DNA from: Burhinus oedicnemus
Lineage: Eukaryota; Chordata; Aves; Charadriiformes; Burhinidae
DNA: 64,000 bases
Direction: 5' to 3'
NCBI GenBank assembly: GCA_008921705.1
Contig: VFFE01007568.1
Span: forward strand, 672,928 to 736,927
A model generated the notes under the pieces. It worked only from the letters and a program-made list of their open reading frames with translations. It ran no database searches and had not been told where the DNA came from. The position numbers and the translations under genes were made by a program. Positions 24,741 to 36,374 of the stretch are shown in pieces. Within the stretch, counting starts at the first letter, position 1. Each line of letters begins with the position of its first letter.

Positions 24741-26330
24741 CTGGAGATTCCCCAGTCAGCCTGATATCAGCCTGCACCTGACATATTGCCCACCACAGCA
24801 CTGCCCAGCCCTGCCGTCGCAGAGCCCGTGCAGCAGGCATGGCTGAAACCCAAGGGGGGCTGTCACCTCTTCCAGTTGGGACCCAGAGCCGGCTCACCCT
24901 GTGCCACCAAGCAGACATGCCAGTGTCACTCAAGCCCTATGCTGGGTTCCCAAAAAGTGGGATGCCTGGAGATTGGCAACCTGCTGCCCTTCCAGCTGTA
25001 GGCAAGAGAAGTCTTATGGAGTGAGGGAGGATGAACCTGGTGGGCTGCGGCTTTCAGTACAGTTAGTGAAAATAACTCAGTAACAGTGATAAAAGCGTGA
25101 TTCATTGTGGCATGCCAAAAGGGAGTCCCTGCTGAAACTTGCCTGGTGCTTACAGGTAGGACACGGCATCCACAGCAGCGTGGGCAGGAGAGACGAGCCG
25201 GCAGGACCTTGCTCCCAAGGACCTGCGTTGGGAACGCAGTGGGAGGCTCGCTGCGTGCAGCCGTGGCCACGAGCAGCACGGAGGGCGGCTCCATCAGCCC
25301 ACCGATTCAATTATCTCTTTTTCTGTTTGGCTGACTGGCAGCGAGCAAGAAGGGCTGTTTAGTGTTAGGGGCAATTTGTGTCGTCTATTTAGGCAGCAGT
25401 GGTGCGTTGCATTCCCGTGAGCCACGGTGGTGCCTCTGCTCTCCCCTTCCTACCCCCTGAGCGCACACACGCACAGGACCTGGCAGCACTCAGACGAGCT
25501 GCTCTAAGCAAGATTTTTCCAGCTGGTGATGTTTTAGAAGCTTTAATTCATCCTATGAACTGTCTTTGGAGAAACGCACCTTGCAACTCTGATGAGATCG
25601 CGACATGCTCGACGCCTCTGGAGGGCAGACATTTCGTTACAGGATGACTAATGGAGCAAAAAGCTTTTCTTCCTTGTGCATGCAGACAAAATCCACATCC
25701 CTGAAGACCACTCTTCCTGCTCTGCCTCCCCCACCACCCATCGTTTTATACTGGACTTTAAACTACTGATTCTTAGAGGAAAAACTGTGTCTGGTTTCAA
25801 GCTTCAGTGGAAGCCAGACCAGCGCAGCTCCTGGAGGCGATGCTCATAGGAAGACCTGGTCCGCTGGGTGCTGGCGCTGAACACGGTACAGGAGCAAGCT
25901 CCAGAGGTGGACCCAAAGCTCTGCAGCCACGACAGTGAAGCAGCCGTGCCCCTGTGCAGCCTAACAAAGTGGAGCAGGAAGCAGTTCCTGGACTATTGTT
26001 CCAAGCTGGCAAGAGAAGAAGGAACAGAAACCCATCTCGAGCCAGGCAGTGAGTTTACACAGCCTGTGTGGCTCTGCACAGCCTGCCCATGGTCTCATCG
26101 CACCCCAGAGCAGAGGGCTGCTCCGCAGGGAGCTGCATGGTACAACACCTCTATAGCGGTGGCTGACTGCAGCCAGTCCGGTGGTCTGTTTCACTGGCAG
26201 CACCAATATTAAGGCCATCTCCAGCTGATCTCAAGATGAGGAGGAGGCTGAAGTGGCATAAATGCAACTTAAGGTCTTCTCCATGCACACCTGAATACAA
26301 ACAGGGCTTGGCTGGTCTTCAGCAGCCTAC
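24741..26330. other. Unplaced sequence between LTR and pol remnant
   Basis: This is GC-richer sequence with several medium open frames on both strands and no recognisable domain. The part from about 25800 to 26330 lies directly upstream of the pol remnant and may be decayed retroviral DNA too, but I could not match any motif there. Confidence 0.4.
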
Positions 26331-26339
26331 AGCTACAGC

Positions 26340-26660
26340 AGCCAATGGAGCTGAGGTTCATCTGCAGGGGCCAAGTGCTAACGAGAAGTGGTATGTTCTG
26401 TCCACTGATGGATCTTGTTGTTGCTCAAGGCCCCATGCCACTGCCTGGAATACTATCCTGGGCCTTGAAATGCAAGTCCTGTAGCAACCTGACACTCCAG
26501 AAAGAATTGAGTCAGACAATGGGACTCATTTTAAAAACAATCTTATAAGTAATTGGGCCAAAGAACATTATAGGGGATATGGTATACCCACTCAATGCCA
26601 TGTTCTTGTGGAGTCCTACACGACAAGTCACAGAAGCGGCTGAAGGAGAAGGTGGATCGG
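26340..26660 (+). pseudogene. Decayed retroviral pol remnant (RNase H to integrase)
   Basis: In one plus-strand frame a short RNase H-like motif, STDGSC, lies at 26401-26418, and an integrase catalytic-core motif, ESDNGTHFKNN, lies at about 26509-26541. A stop codon (TAG, 26482-26484) falls between them. In an intact pol the two are several hundred residues apart, while here they are only about 30 codons apart, so a large internal stretch has been lost. The wording of the integrase segment is closest to ERVL-like elements, but the class is inferred. The remnant is on the opposite strand to the LTR at 23822-24543 and so is not part of that insertion as it stands. Confidence 0.7.
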
Positions 26661-26784
26661 GTCAATTTGCAGAGGTAAAAGCCAGCTGCAGCATACCACT
26701 TCTCATTATCTGAGAGTTCATTATATGGTGGCCACCTTCTCCTTCAGCAGCTTCTGCAACTCATTGTGTAGGACTCCACAGAAG
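26604..26784. repeat. Imperfect inverted repeat, arms about 52 bp
   Basis: The left arm (26604-26655, with GTGGAGTCCTACAC and TGAAGGAGAAGGTGG) is the approximate reverse complement of the right arm (26732-26784, with CCACCTTCTCCTTCAGCAG and GTGTAGGACTCCACAGAAG). By eye about 85% of positions match. The loop is about 76 bp. The left arm continues directly from the pol remnant, so the right arm is probably an inverted duplicate of retroviral sequence. Confidence 0.85.
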
Positions 26785-28440
26785 CCAAGATGTCTGCACC
26801 TTCCTCACATTTCTGGTCCTGCTTGGTCTGTGTCCATACAGTGACACAGAAGGGTAGCGATGTTTAAGCTAGGATTCACAGCCACATTTGTCAGATCTCA
26901 TGAAAAAAGAAGAAAAAAAAGGAAAAGATGAGCTCAACAGTCTGCAGTAGGCCTGAAGTCCCTTTTGTAAAACTGGGCTGAGCAAAGTACTTGAGCACAC
27001 GCTACCGGAACAGCCCTGGTGAGGATGGAGGAGACCACTGTGTCTGCTGAGCCCCTCTGTAACCTTCAAGCACCACCTCTTATGCTTCGTACTCCTCGCA
27101 GAGCTGAGCTAATAAGTGCATAAGCTCTCCCAATCTTTTTGCCAACCCTATTTAATGCACATACTGTTCCACCTCTAATAATTTTTGCTGCCATCTCTGT
27201 GGATCGAACAGCTGAATTATTAATATTTAAAGTAACCCCTATTCTTATGTGGCTGCAAAACTGCATTATAAAGCAGATTCATTCTTATTCAAGTGATACT
27301 GATGCAATACTACAAGCCTCCTTCGTCATAAGCTCTGAGATCAGTGGCCGGGGGTTCCTGGACAAGAAGGGCTGCCCTGGTTAGTGACAGTGTGAAGGAT
27401 GCCAGGGAGCCACTCGTTATTTTTTCCCCTCACAAGGTGAATTCATTGCTCTACATGTACAGTAGTTTTTAACTGCTGGCCTGCACGTGCTAAAGAGTCA
27501 CGAACACTCCTGATAAGCCTCTGTTCAAAACCCAAAAAGGCCAGGAAGTGTTTTAATGTAATTACTCTCAGCTTTAAAAAAAGCACACAGAAGAAAGCAG
27601 GCATCTTGCTTCCATTCTCTCCTTCCATCTCTACTCAGCTGTTTTCCTTGGCTTGGAAAGAAATTTAACCACCCCCTATCTTAATTAGAGGAGGTTGAAC
27701 AGCAGGTTGAGCCAGATGAAAGTGACTGAAATACTACTAGAGCTTCAGCCATTCTCCATTCTTAAATTTTTTTACATTCTTTCTCCTTTGCCACTGTCCT
27801 TTATTAAAAGCCTGTATTGATTTTTGTTATCTGTCCCCCTGCCTGCTCTCCCCCGGCGCTCAGATGCTTACAGTAATTCAAATAGACTTTCAGAAATGGC
27901 ACTCTCAGCTCTGAAGGTTGTTTAAAAGGACACTGTCAAGACTTTTCCTCCATTTATATTTTAAAAGCTTGCTATCTTAAAATTTGAAGATATTTTCTTT
28001 TGACGGGATTGATGTTTAGCCAAGCATAGGTCAGATTCAGATTTCACTTATTACCTGGGCTGTAACTCAACTAGTATTTTTCCTTCATCAGAGAACTGCT
28101 ACCAATATAAACATTCCTCACGCTGTAATATAATAAACTCAGGTCTTCTGCAGAAAAAGCTAAAAATAAAAAAAAAAGATTGTGGCATAACTTGCTGTTT
28201 TATTAGTTACAGGAATTGGTGCTGGAGTCCCTTTTTTTGATTATTCCTTTGATATCAAGGTGCATGGAGAGAAAGGAAAAATCATCAGCAAAGTCAAGTT
28301 TTTGTTTCCTGCGCTTACCTAAACAAACCCACCTTTTTCTGTCAGTATTTATTTGGAAACTGTACCACATAACAAATCCCAACTGCAAACGACCTTCTCA
28401 TTCCTCACTGTAGAGTATGAACCAGTTTACCAGTTTGCTG
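26785..28440. other. Unique AT-rich sequence
   Basis: No gene is recognised. A 66-codon minus-strand open frame at 27066-27266 is unremarkable apart from a basic, Gly/Arg-rich end. T-rich stretches with CTGTCC and TTTTTAC words at 27740-27840 are unique. An A-rich run sits at about 28166-28180. Confidence 0.5.
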
Positions 28441-28445
28441 GGTAA

Positions 28446-28561
28446 AAAACTGGCTGGATGGCTGGGCCCAAAGACCTGCTCTAGGTGTCCCTGCTCTGGC
28501 AGGGGGGTTGGGCTAGATGATCTCCAGAGGTCCCTTCCAACCCATGATTCTGTGATTCTGT
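28446..28561 (+). mobile_element. CR1 LINE fragment, mosaic 5' part
   Basis: The first 23 bases (ACTGGCTGGATGGCTGGGCC...) match the reverse-transcriptase part of CR1 ORF2. They jump directly to a CR1 3' end (GGGTTGGGCTAGATGATCTC, CAGAGGTCCCTTCCAACC) that finishes with ATTCTGTGATTCTGTG, the octamer-type CR1 tail. The two parts are far apart in an intact element. A longer CR1 copy of another subfamily follows at once. Confidence 0.8.
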
Positions 28562-29203
28562 GTTGGTCGACAGCCAGTTGAATATGAGCTGGTAGTGTGC
28601 CCAGGTGGCCAAGAAGGCATCCTGGCTTGTATGAGGAATAGGGTAGCAAGCAGGACTAGGGAAGTGATCATCCCCCGGCACTGGTGAAGCCCCACCTTGA
28701 GTCCTGTGTTCAGTTTTGGGCCCCTCACTACAAGAAACACATTGAGGTGCTGGAGCGTGTTCAGAGAAGAGCAATGAAGCTGGTGAAGGGTCTAGAGAAC
28801 AAGTCTTATGAGGAGCGGCTGAGGGAACTGGGGTTGTTTAGTCTGGAGAAAAGGAGGCTGAGGGGAGACCGTATCGCTCTCTACAACTACCTGAAAGGGG
28901 GTTGTAGCAAAGTTGGTGTCAGTCTCTTCTCCCAAGTAACAAGCAATAGGACAAGATGAAATAGCCTTGTGTTGTGCCAGGAAGGTTTAGATTGGATATT
29001 AGGAAAAATTTCTTCACCAAAAGTGTTATCAGGCATTGGAACAGGCTGCCCAGGGAAATGGTTGAGTCACCATCCCTGGAGGTATTAAAAAGACTGTAGA
29101 TGTAGTGCGGAGGGATGTGGTTTAGTGGTAATTTGGCAGTGTTAGGTTAATGGTTGGACCTGATGATCTTAAAGGTGTCTTCCAACCAAGATGATTCTAT
29201 GAA
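28562..29203 (+). mobile_element. CR1 LINE, 5'-truncated copy with ORF2 C-terminus and 3' end
   Basis: The sequence starts within ORF2 (TTGGTCGACAGCCAG) and runs to a 3' end AGATGATTCTATGA at 29190-29203. The frame from 28684 to 28959 still encodes 90 codons of the CR1 ORF2 C-terminus, with phrases such as [19 protein letters not shown] and [19 protein letters not shown]. It then decays: a stop follows SNRTR, and the remaining part (RKNFF.., [19 protein letters not shown]) is broken by changes. It is inactive. Confidence 0.95.
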
Positions 29204-32200
29204 AATTGTTCTCAGGGAAAAAAAATAGGCAAAAAATTAAGTATTGTCTTTGAGACAGCCATGTCGAATGATACATCTTTCTCCTTTCTCATTTGTTTTT
29301 GTTTTGTTACCAGGGTAATCTTGCCCACAAAGAATGGTTCCTGACCAAGAGAAGCATATGGTAATGAGATAAGAGCCATCAATGGCTGCAGCAGAGTAGA
29401 AGGAAATTTAGAAGGAGATAACAAGATGAATAGGTTTTACAGAACTGAACGTTGTGTGAAGGAAATGAAATTGAACTACAAAGCTTGCAGTATATGACCT
29501 CGTTATTCAAGTTTATCTACAACATACAAGACCAATTCCCCTCTTCTCCATACTCATGTTTTTCCACAGCATCCTATTTCTTTCTTCGGCGATCCAGTTG
29601 CTACTGCATATCTCAGCTCTTCTGCTGGGTCCTAAAAAAACCCCACAAAATAACCGTAGCATAATTTCTTCTCTCTCCTCTCCTCCTTTTCCTTTCTGAA
29701 TTTTTTCTCCCCACCATTTCAACAGTGCATTCATCAACCTGGCCCAGCAGCATGTAACAGGATTTTAACACTGGTGACAGATGTTTTCTCCCTGTCTGAG
29801 AGCACTGTGCTGCTGTGGGTTGGGAAGTGATGTCAGGCACTGCTGACATGATTTGGAAGTATCTAGTGCCTTTACTAATGCCATTTGCACAACGATGGAG
29901 TCCCAAGTGTGCGAAAAAAGAGCTTGTGCACACTGCAGAGGTGACCTGTGCCAGCACAGTGATGCCGGACACCTTCAACCAGCTCTGGCTCAGCTGCACA
30001 GCACAGCTACACTCCCTGGCATGGCTTGGCGAGGGGCACACGGGTACTGCCACCACAGTTGCCAGGGTGCCGTTGAGGATGGAGGTCCCCAGCGCTCCCC
30101 CTCCATTCTTGTTTCAACATAGGAACTGCCAGGCTTCCTCCCAAAGGGGATAAAGCAGCAAACATGCAGGGGTCTTCCATGCCTCCCAAGATAGGAAAAG
30201 AGAGAGGAAATAATTTTTTCTGAAAGTCCCTCAGCTATGCCCTCTGCCAGCCTTATGCTGGGGACATCTCTTCCACCTATCCAGCTGGGAGGTTTCTTCC
30301 TTTTGGGGTGCGGAGGATCAATGATGCACACTGTGCTTGATCCCATTCAAAGTAATTTAAGTATCTTGGTAAGGTAGCAATGGGTTTGTACACTGGTCCT
30401 ACCCTCTTTCAGCAAAGAGAAGAAAGATAGCATGAGTATCATAAACATAGGCTTTAAGCAAAGCATAAGATTTGGAGCTAGTCTTTGGAGCTAGTCTGTA
30501 CTTTTCTTTGTGACTCAAAAGATATAAACAGCAAACAAATTGTAAACACCCCGAGCCCACTGACAGTGGACTGTGAATCAGGCTCAGGAAAACTAAGGGC
30601 TCTCCTTGCAGACTACTGACTTGGAATTGCTGCCAGAGAAAGAATGGTAACAAATAAGGTTTGAGGTGTTTGTGCTCTGGTCATCAGCTCTGTTGATGAA
30701 GAAGCTGCTACTAGTAACACACAGTCACGCCTCCAAAACCACAAAATCCTTCAAAAGCGGCTGCTCTGCTGAAGCGGTGAAATCCTGTGTGCACATATGT
30801 CAAAGGGTAGCTTCTCCAGGCAGAAACATGCCCTGGGCAGAGAAACCCACTTTTGCTGTAAACACACAACCACAGCAAGTGTCTGTGACTTTGAACCAGC
30901 AATTACCCCCTCTGCCCCCTCCACTCCAAAAGAAATGAACTTAAAGTGCTCACCGCTCAAAATCATGCAGGAATTGTCCCAAAGAACTTGTATTGATTTG
31001 TAATTTTCAGGCACAAAATGCTTTCCTCAGACAGCAGCAGAAAGTAAAAGAGAATCTGACCTAATACGGCTGTAAAGAAACCCAGGGGTATCTCGGATGA
31101 AGCCACAATTTTGGTCTTGGCTAAGAATCACAGACATGAATTATATGGCAAGTAGTTGTGGACTCGCTCAGTTGTCTGTCCTAGAAAAAGAAATCATAGT
31201 CAAGTCAGTAAAAGAAACTGCTCTAGAGAAAGAAAGGACAACCACAACAATTTTAACTAGCACTGCTTGGCAGGTTAGTTTGCTCGTGGAATGCTTCAAA
31301 GAGCCATTGAGTGTCCATCTCTGCATTTCTTCCTCCCACTGATGGGCTTATTTAAGATTTTGTTGCTTTTATGCCTGCTACTAAATCTTAAGGCACAAAG
31401 AGCACCATTAGGGTGCTAACATTTGAGCACAAATAAGGTGGTGGGGGTTTTTTAAGAACTTCACTTAGACATTGCTTTCATACAAATACTGTTCCTGCAT
31501 ATAGAGAACTTGTCTCCTTGCTGCTGTAGTTTGGCACTGAAGCACTATCATCACAGAGAACATCTTTGAAGTTATCCTTTTAAAGGGAACTGACTGGGAA
31601 GACTAGATAAAATCTGTTCTGCAGAGAAATCAACACGATTGTTGCAGCTCTTGCTTTTATAGACCTCAATTAATTCCTTTTTGAGTCTAGTCCTTTTGAA
31701 CTTTACTTCAGTAAGAGGCCTTTTTGCCTCACAGTTTGAAGTAACCACAAAGATAATCTTTAAAATCACTTTTCTGCAGCTGAGAGACACTAAATTCCAT
31801 TTTACTGGCTAGAATAACCTTATTCTAAATGCCATGAAATTAAAGCTGATCCAATGTCTCAACAGTGGTATTTTACAACCAACATATTCTTTTCTCAAAC
31901 ACTCAGGAGCAACAACAACAGAAAAATATATCATGACAAAAACATTGTTAAGACAAAATAAAAATTTCATAGAGATTCACATATATGTTCATTCCCATGT
32001 ATTAGCAAGGTAAAGTCTAGCAGACATGTGGAGATGAGAGATATTAAGATTCAGGAGAACTGAGTTGCTTCCAGGTCTGACACAGACTTTCTGTTTAAAA
32101 AGGTCTTGTACCATTAAGTCTCATTTTCCCATCTATGACAAGGAGACAATACTAATTCCTTTGCTTGTCCCAGTCCCAAAGAGTTTATAAACTTTATTGG

Positions 32201-35164
32201 GAAGACAATCTCTTACACTATGCACAATGCCAAGTACCGGGGGGGTCTTCCAAGACTGGGAACCTACAAACACTAAGCTAATATAAATAAGAGATTATCA
32301 CTGCAATGACTAACTTGCTATTAATTCAGCTGAAAGATTACTCAGGCTAGTAAAGCAGCTATTCGGTTGGCTGTTCTGAAGTATTACGTGTTTTTTAGAT
32401 GTTAACGGTAACAACTGTGCTAGTCTACAGTTTGCCTGAGTGACATAAGTGTTATTTAGTTCAATTCTTATTAAGCAGTTGAAAGTCAGTTGAGCAAACC
32501 TTTTCATTTTCTCATTTACTTTTGAGAGATGTTTACCTGGAGTTAACTCCAAATTAAGTCAACAAGGAGTTTACAAGTGAAAAGATACCACCAAGTGCTG
32601 ATAGCTTCTAATATACGATGTCTTCCAGAACTAGCTTGGAGCTTCATTTCTACCTTAGACAGAGCTGAATGGGCCAGCTGGGAATTTAGCCAAAACCAGG
32701 GTGGGTCAGAGACAGGTGAAAAATTACAGGTTACTTAAAAGAAAATAAAGGTAACATGCGAAATCTTCAGATGCCTTAGAAACATTAGATGCTCACATAA
32801 CCACTGCAGAGCTAGCACTGAAAAGCAGTTTCCTTGAGCAACAACCAAACCCACCTGTTTACTCCTGTGAAGAAGTGTAATCAAACAGACATTTTCCTCG
32901 CTTTTCCGAGACACTATCTCTTATAAGCTTTTGAATTGCAGCAATGTATATGGTAAAAAATGAGAAAATAATACGCATTTTTTCACAGTATTGAAACTAA
33001 AACCATTCAGAGCTCTTTTAACAGCAATGACTTCCTTGTGGTTTCGGTCAGTTCCAGGGAAGACTGAGCAGGAATTTTCTGCACCCCTTCTTTGTTCTCC
33101 AGCGCAAAGCAGTACAGGGAGACGATAAACCCAGAGGTGTGCACATTTATAATTTTGGACCCATTTGGCATCTTCCTGCTAGGCCATTTACTCCGTGCCT
33201 GCTCCCGTTGCAGTACATGGAGGTGCGTGCCTTGGCTGACTGCTGTAAGCAGAGCAGAGGGGGTCTAAGGGCCAGGCTAGGACTTCGGGGACTTTCCTAG
33301 AGGGTGACTTCAAAGAAGATGCTGGCTGCTTTTTTTCTTCTAAAGGGAATGGGTTCACAGGATGGGTTTGAGTGCCAGCCTGTGATCACCCATGCTTTCT
33401 AAGAGAAAATGAAGAGATTGTCCTTATCAGTTGGCTTTTATGAATACTCTGCTGATACTACATTTGCTGCCAGGGTCACTTTTATGAAGAAGTTGGGACA
33501 GAAGCAACCGCAACTCAGATGCTGCCTCCTGCACATTTTTAGCTGTGGATAAACCCAACACAAACGCTTCTCCGTGTGCTCAATGAGGGAAAGGTCCTCA
33601 TGGGCATGAGAGGCTGTGGAGGTGGGACCCAGCCTGTTCAGCTGCTGGCATGGCTGGCCACGGTGCCCTGTGTCAGAGCATCCTCAGGCACGGGCACAGG
33701 GAGCAAGGAAGAAACCAGCCAGGTTTTCTGGTAGAAACCTGCCTGTGTTTCATCAGAAATGATGTTTCCTGGAGGACATTTTTATTTCCACGAACTGGTA
33801 CTCTCTGATCTGACAGAAAAAAAAAAAAAGCAGCTTTCTCAGAGCCGTTTGTGTAATTTTAACATCTCTGAATGGCATCTGAAATGCAGGGCTTTTAGTT
33901 CTAGTAAGCAGATATTGTTTTGGCTAGCTCAGGAGACTGTTCTGTAACTTCATCTTTGCTACTGAACTAGACGTTCCCTGAGTGGGAGGAACTGATATCT
34001 GAATTTCAAAGCAGTTAATAGTCTTACTTGCACTTTTGCAATATTTGGAAAATTATAATTAACCAGCTTAGCTAATTTACGTTTTTAATATTTAAATGTT
34101 GCTTGTTACACAGAAGCTGATTGCTGTAGTAGCTTCATTCTGAAAGCTCATTAGAACTGCTAAAAGGTTTAAATACACACAGCTGAAGAAATACATGCAT
34201 TTTTATAAGGCAGGTATTATGGCAGTACTTTGAATTTCATTGGCCTGAACAAATACGCCAGCCTTCTGCAGGACTTTTTATTCAAGCTCATTTGCATTTG
34301 CTTGGAAAGGTACATTGCTGTTTTTCTGAGTGAAATACTTAAATGACATTAGCTAGCAGGATTTTTAGTTTTTTTCACTGTCATTAACCTTCTATTATGA
34401 CAGAGCCGAGGAAAATCAGGCAGGGGCCCTTTTGTGCCGTGTGTGATTCACACAGGATGTAGATAGCACAGAGGCAGAAGGAGTGAGACTGGCATCTGCA
34501 ATTTTCTTTTAAAACGTACCAATATTATTTAAGTACATTATCTCTTTACTTAAGGATGTGTGCTTCTTTTCCTAAGCTGGAATTAAAGGAATTCCTGTGG
34601 GATGAGAAGGCCAAGTATTACCTGCTCATTGGAGAAGGTAATGCAGATGAAAGGATAAGAAGGGATGACCAGAGAGGAAGGACGTGGCAGGGACATGCTG
34701 CTTGAGCTGGATGACGTGGTGTGACCTAACACGGGGCACGAGGACAAGCCAAAGGTCTGGAACAAAACAGCCTTTTGCTATTTTCACTCTTGTATTCCAG
34801 CCCGGTCCCAGCCAAACCAGGGGGCTGGATCACCCTGGCAGTAGGGCTTTGCTTTTTACACTCTTTTTACTAGCATGTGTGATAAAGCTGTTAGTACTGT
34901 GGTAACAGCGCACATTTTCCTTCCATTATTTCCACACACCCCCCTGTCATGTTCTCCCCTTTTGTGGTTATTCTTCCTGCTGTAGTAGCTCCCTTTTCCC
35001 AAAATGTAACGGATTCCTGTCCCTAAATATCACACAAGTGTGCAGAGTGCCAGATTGTGATTAGGACACCATCAGTGGGCACATCTGAATGTGTAAATAC
35101 CCCTTTGTTGTTAGGGCTTTTCTGTCTGTTCAGCTATTTGGGAAAAACACCCAGAAGCCAAAAG

Positions 35165-35165
<1 letters not shown>
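29204..35165. other. Unique non-coding sequence
   Basis: A long run of non-repetitive, mostly AT-rich DNA with no recognised gene. A 13-bp direct duplication (TTGGAGCTAGTC-like) lies near 30472-30496. A short A-run lies at 33818-33831. The block 33990-34400 is listed as a regulatory candidate. Open frames at 29613-30153 on both strands look like chance. Confidence 0.5.
33990..34400. promoter_or_regulatory. Candidate conserved non-coding block with octamer and homeodomain sites
   Basis: This 410-base AT-rich segment is free of simple repeats and holds TAATTA at 34056-34061, an octamer-type ATTTGCAT at 34290-34297 (ATGCAAAT on the minus strand, the POU-factor site) and several further TAAT cores. 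The combination is typical of neural or developmental enhancers. The function is inferred from motif content alone. Confidence 0.28.

Positions 35166-35218
<53 letters not shown>
35166..35218. repeat. Compound microsatellite (TA)n(CA)n
   Basis: About 18 TA units are followed directly by about nine CA units. Such compound arrays are usually length-polymorphic. Confidence 0.98.
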
Positions 35219-35704
35219 GCAGAATCCTCCAGTCAGCAGATCTTATAAACGAACTGGCATAAACCGTGACTTGCTTCGTTCAGCACGATGGAGCACAGGG
35301 AAAGCCCAGCTCTCCTGGGCTCCTCACCACACTCCTCCTTTCCCTAACAGTGCCAAATTCCCGCTGCTGCCCCCTCGTCCCTTCCCCACCTCTCCCCAAA
35401 CCTGACTTGGCCTCCTGCCTCTTGCCCTCTTCCCCTCACACCTGGAATTTCTCTGGAGGCCCCAGTGCAGAGCCCGAGCTAATGAAGTGCTTATGAGGGT
35501 GGGATGCACTCTGCTGATAACTGCACACATCAGGACTTGCAGCTGCTGGTCCTAGGGTCCTTCAGGTGATACAACATAGGACTGAAAGGCAGAGCTCTGC
35601 TATTTACTGCATCCCCCAGTCCCACGTCAAGCTGAAACAAAGGGATGGGAGATGTCCTGCAGGCACCACATCCTTCTGCCCCTTTCCTGCCTTTTTGTCT
35701 GATA

Positions 35705-36374
35705 TTAGTTCTGAGGAGAAGGATCTGGGGGTCCTGGTAAATAGTAAATTATCCATGAGCCAGCAATGTGCCCTTGTCACCAGGAAGGCCAAGGGAACAG
35801 TGTGGCCAGTAGGTCGAGGGAGGTCATTCTCCCCCTCTACTCGGCACTGGTGAGGCCACAACTGGAATACTGTGTCCAGTTCTGGGCTCCCCAGCTCAAG
35901 CGGGACAGGCAACTACTGGAGAGTCCAGCGTAGGGCAACAAAGATGATTGGGGGATTGGAGCACCTCCCTTGTGAGGAAAGGCTGAGAGAGCTGGGACTC
36001 TTTAGCCTGGAGAAGAGAAGGCTGAGGGGAGACCTTATTCTTGCTTAGAAGTATCTAAAGGGTGGGTTGAAGGAGGATGGAGCCAGACTCTTTTCAGTGG
36101 TTCCCAGTGACAGGACGAGGGGCAACGGGCACAAGCTGGAACACAGGAAGTTCCATTCAAACCTAAGAAAAAACTTCTTTACGGTTAGGGTGACAGAGCA
36201 CTGGACCAGGCTTCCCAGGGAGGTTGTGGAGTCCCCTTCTCTGGAGATTTTCAAGACCCATCTGGATGCAGTCCTGAGTAATGTGCTCTAGGCATTCCTG
36301 TGTCAGCAGGGGAGTTGGACTAGATGATCTCTAGAGATCTCTTCCAAGTCTGAAAATTCCATGATTCTGTGATT
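35705..36374 (+). mobile_element. CR1 LINE, 5'-truncated copy with 3' tail
   Basis: The copy opens inside ORF2 (frame 35566-35853 encodes [15 protein letters not shown] and [14 protein letters not shown], the standard CR1 C-terminal region). It continues through CTGGGACTCTTTAGCCTGGA and ends with CCATGATTCTGTGATT, the CR1 3' tail. About 30 bases usually present after the KAKG segment are missing, which breaks the frame. The 3' UTR includes GGAGTTGGACTAGATGATC. It belongs to a different CR1 subfamily from the copy at 28562. Confidence 0.95.

Noticed and set aside
27066..27266. 66-codon minus-strand frame with a basic, Gly/Arg-rich end.
   Set aside because: I could not match any family, and no splice or promoter signals support it. 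A chance frame is the simplest reading.
28684..28959. 90-codon frame that looks like a real protein.
   Set aside because: It is the C-terminal part of CR1 ORF2 inside a truncated element, not a host gene.
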